Positions 61,877-64,000 of a DNA stretch of 64,000 bases are shown here, in pieces (the first letter of the stretch is position 1; each line of letters begins with the position of its first letter). Source of the DNA: Streptomyces sp. SS1-1 (GTDB taxonomy: Bacteria; Actinomycetota; Actinomycetes; Streptomycetales; Streptomycetaceae); contig NZ_WBXN01000004.1 in the NCBI RefSeq assembly GCF_008973465.1, positions 6,922,501 through 6,986,500 of the forward strand. The letters run 5' to 3'. A program made the position numbers and the translations under genes. Below the pieces are notes generated by a model that made no database searches, was not told where the DNA came from, and saw only the letters and a program-made list of their open reading frames with translations.

Positions 61877-63595
61877 ATGGTGCGATCCCTGGTCGACCTT
61901 CTGACCGAGCACTCGGTGCGCCACCCCGAGCGCACCGCCTACCGATACCTCGTCACCGGCGACTGCGACGGCGAGATCCAGGAGATCTCCTACGGCCGCC
62001 TCGCCCGGCGCTCCCGCGCGATCGCGGCCTGGCTCCAGGAGCGCGGCCTCGCGGGCAGCCGGGCCATGCTCCTGTACCCGCCCGGCCTCGAGTTCGTCTG
62101 CGGCTACCTCGGCTGCCTCGCCGCCGGTGTCGTCGCCGTCCCCGGCGTCCCCCCGCGCGGCCGGTCCCAGAACCACCGCGCCCTGACCCGGATGCGGCGG
62201 CTGATCGCCGACGCCGACGCCCAGGTGATCCTGGGCGGCCGCGAGGCGATCGAGGCGCTGACCGGCCTGACCGAGCACCTGCCCGAACTCGCCGGCCCGA
62301 CCCGCGTGGCCACCGAGGACATCCCGGACGACGCGGCCGCCGCCTGGCGCGACCCCGGCCTGGACGCCGACTCGGTCGCCTTCCTCCAGTACACGTCGGG
62401 CTCCACCTCCGCGCCCCGCGGCGTGATGGTCACCCACGGCAATCTGCTCGACAACGAGCGGATCATCACCGAGCGCATGGGCCACACCCCGGACGCCATC
62501 GCCGAGCACGGACACGAGATGTTCGTCAGCTGGCTGCCCGTCTACCACGACATGGGGCTCATAGGCCCCGTCCTCAACACCGTCCACCTCGGCGTCACCG
62601 CCACCCTGTTCTCCCCCCTGCACTTCCTGCAGCGGCCGCAGCGATGGCTCACCGCCGTCGGCCGCTACCGCCCGCACACCAGCGGCGGCCCCAACTTCGC
62701 CTACGAACTCGCCCTGCGGCACGCCACACCCGAGCTCCTCGACGGCCTCGACCTGAGCGCGTGGAAGGTCGCCTTCAACGGCGCCGAACCCGTGCGGGCC
62801 GCCACCCTGCGGCGCTTCGCCGACACCTTCGCCCCGGCCGGCTTCCGCCGGGAGGCCCTGTACCCCTGCTACGGCCTGGCCGAGGCCACCCTCATGGTCA
62901 GCGGCAGCACCCCGGGCGCCGCGCCCACCCAGCTCCCGCCCGCCGACGGACGGCCCGACACCGGCGCCGTCGGCTGCGGCCGTCCCGGACCCGGACTCAC
63001 CGTCGCCGTCGCCGACCCCGAGCGCGGCGAGGAACTCCCCGACGGCGAGGTCGGCGAGATCTGGGTGTCCGGCGCGAGCGTCGCCAAGGGGTACTGGCGC
63101 AACGCCCTCGCCACCCGCGAGACCTTCCGGGCCCGCCTCGCCGGGCACGAGGGCCGCTTCCTGCGCACCGGCGACCTCGGATTCCTGCGGGACGGCGAGC
63201 TGTTCGTCACCGGACGCCTCAAGGACCTCATCGTCGTCGACGGCCGCAACCACTACCCGCAGGACCTCGAACTGACCGCGGAGACCGCCCACCCGGCCCT
63301 GCGCCCCGGCTGCACCGCCGCCTTCGGCGTGGACACCCCGGACACCCCGGCCGGCACCGAACAGGCCGTCCTCGTCGCCGAGATCGCCCCCGACATGGCG
63401 GGCGAGGCGGAGAAGATCACCGACGTGGTCCGCAGCGCCGTCGCGGAGGCCCACGGCATCGCGCTGCGCGAGGTGGTCCTCGTGCGGCCCGGCACCATCC
63501 CCAAGACGTCCAGCGGCAAGATCCAGCGCCACGCCTCCCGGGCGGCCCACCTGGCCGGCACCCTCGCCCGCATCGAGGAACCGGCCCTCGGCTGA
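61877..63595 (+). CDS. Fatty acyl-AMP ligase (FAAL)
   Basis: A 572-residue adenylating enzyme of the FAAL type: it makes acyl-AMP and hands the acyl group to an acyl carrier protein rather than to CoA. Motifs: YTSGSTSAPRGVMVTHGNLL (from residue 172), WLPVYHDMGLIGPVL, GAEPVRAATLRRFADTF, CYGLAEATLMVSG, FLRTGDLGFLRDG and VTGRLKDLIVVDGRNHYPQD, all diagnostic. The C-terminal lysine region PKTSSGKIQRHA is intact. The ATG at 61877 has AGGTGAG upstream. The gene 125 bp downstream begins with an ACP domain, its likely partner. Confidence 0.94.
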   Translation: MVRSLVDLLTEHSVRHPERTAYRYLVTGDCDGEIQEISYGRLARRSRAIAAWLQERGLAGSRAMLLYPPGLEFVCGYLGCLAAGVVAVPGVPPRGRSQNHRALTRMRRLIADADAQVILGGREAIEALTGLTEHLPELAGPTRVATEDIPDDAAAAWRDPGLDADSVAFLQYTSGSTSAPRGVMVTHGNLLDNERIITERMGHTPDAIAEHGHEMFVSWLPVYHDMGLIGPVLNTVHLGVTATLFSPLHFLQRPQRWLTAVGRYRPHTSGGPNFAYELALRHATPELLDGLDLSAWKVAFNGAEPVRAATLRRFADTFAPAGFRREALYPCYGLAEATLMVSGSTPGAAPTQLPPADGRPDTGAVGCGRPGPGLTVAVADPERGEELPDGEVGEIWVSGASVAKGYWRNALATRETFRARLAGHEGRFLRTGDLGFLRDGELFVTGRLKDLIVVDGRNHYPQDLELTAETAHPALRPGCTAAFGVDTPDTPAGTEQAVLVAEIAPDMAGEAEKITDVVRSAVAEAHGIALREVVLVRPGTIPKTSSGKIQRHASRAAHLAGTLARIEEPALG

Positions 63596-63608
63596 CGCCG
63601 CCCCGTCC

Positions 63609-63685
63609 CGTCGTACGCCGCCGCGCGCGCCGTACGACGCACCCCGCGGCGTACGCGGACCAGAGCACCCCCCCGTACGCCGCGG
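63609..63685. repeat. Two nested CGTACG-rich inverted repeats
   Basis: The first has 9-bp arms CGTCGTACG / CGTACGACG (63609-63617, 63631-63639) with a 13-nt loop. The second has 12-bp arms CCGCGGCGTACG / CGTACGCCGCGG (63644-63655, 63674-63685) with an 18-nt loop and is followed by CCTTT. They fill the spacer between the FAAL gene and the ACP-first gene and may act as a terminator or attenuator, or as operators. Confidence 0.7.
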
Positions 63686-63719
63686 CCTTTCTCCGCGACC
63701 CACGAGGACATCTCTCTCC

Positions 63720-64000
63720 ATGCCTGCGCACGCGTCCCCGAAGCAGTTCCCCGATCCGCCCCTGCGCACCCCGCAGGACGTCCGGGCCTGGCTGGAGTCG
63801 GCCGTCGCCCGGGCGACCGGACTCGACCCGGACACCGTCGACCCCGACCATCCTCTCGCCGAACTCGGCCTGGGGTCACGCCAGTTGGTGACCCTGGCCG
63901 CCGACCTGTCCGCCCTCACCGGCCGGACCCTCGACCCCTCCCTGGTCTTCGACCACCCCACGATCGCGGCGCTCTCCGAAGCCGTCCTCGGCGACCGGCC
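63720..64000 (+). CDS. Acyl-carrier-domain-first protein, probably a polyketide synthase (truncated by right edge)
   Basis: The first 93 codons are visible from ATG 63720 (GAGGA about 11 bp upstream). Residues 15-90 form an acyl carrier domain: DVRAWLESAVARATGLDPDT, HPLAELGLGSRQLVTLAADL with the phosphopantetheine serine at residue 53, then SLVFDHPTIAALSEAVLG. An N-terminal ACP next to a FAAL is the usual loading arrangement of lipid-primed polyketide synthases, but the rest lies outside the window, so a free-standing ACP cannot be excluded. Confidence 0.82.
   Translation, partial: MPAHASPKQFPDPPLRTPQDVRAWLESAVARATGLDPDTVDPDHPLAELGLGSRQLVTLAADLSALTGRTLDPSLVFDHPTIAALSEAVLGDR

Overview
The window is very GC-rich, has strong third-position GC bias, and carries several actinomycete hallmarks: a WhiB-family protein, a conservon (cvnABCD plus two P450s), a GlgE-pathway operon, a DUF5133 protein, a SigB/SigF-type sigma factor and an ANTAR protein. 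Together these point to a Streptomyces chromosome or a very close relative. I see no rRNA, tRNA, CRISPR array, transposase or phage gene.

Layout. Positions 1-6459 hold the 5' end of an AlkB-like gene, a TetR regulator with an FAD dehydrogenase behind tandem palindromic operators, a DUF488 gene, an L,D-transpeptidase-like lipoprotein and an OmpR-type two-component pair. Positions 6482-12341 hold a WhiB-like protein, a saccharopine-dehydrogenase-like enzyme divergent from a TetR gene, an ArgP/LysG-type regulator divergent from a LysE exporter with a clear palindromic operator, an internally shortened MFS transporter, a stand-alone cyclic-nucleotide-binding-domain protein, and a candidate small RNA with its own terminator. 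Positions 12375-18074 form a minus-strand group: acyl-CoA synthetase, type II NADH dehydrogenase, FUSC membrane protein. Positions 18513-29224 are the storage-glucan region. glgE, treS, mak and glgB are consecutive on the minus strand and convert trehalose through maltose and maltose-1-phosphate into branched alpha-glucan. glgX is divergent, on the plus strand, and translationally coupled to a degenerate RsbW-like ATPase-fold protein. Positions 29253-36611 carry stress and repair genes: VOC protein, ANTAR protein, sigma factor, a divergent hemC paralogue, an NPP1-like secreted protein, an ATP-dependent DNA ligase, a Bcp-type peroxiredoxin and a stand-alone LigD-type phosphoesterase.

The most striking object is one gene at 38107-49977 (about 3,956 residues). 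It is a FAAL-ACP-KS-AT-KR-ACP-C-A-PCP-C megasynthase whose last ~380 residues resemble cyanobacterial acyl-ACP reductase (AAR), including a Rossmann motif and a cysteine in the equivalent place, rather than a thioesterase or an SDR-type reductase. A TauD-like dioxygenase lies upstream. A luciferase-like monooxygenase lies downstream, convergent and overlapping. The simplest reading is a compact pathway to an N-(3-hydroxyacyl)-amino aldehyde or a derived product. The cluster's left edge bears a scar: the C-terminal stub of an alpha/beta hydrolase and three tandem 15-bp repeats.

Positions 49925-63595 continue with the monooxygenase, a metallophosphoesterase, a dienelactone-hydrolase-like gene, a Sua5/YciO protein, a PucR-like regulator and a tightly overlapping conservon operon ending in two P450s, one lacking the K-helix ExxR. 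The right end starts a second lipid-priming locus: another FAAL, then a gene beginning with an acyl-carrier domain that runs off the window.

Functions are read from motifs and family resemblance by eye. No alignment or database search was run.
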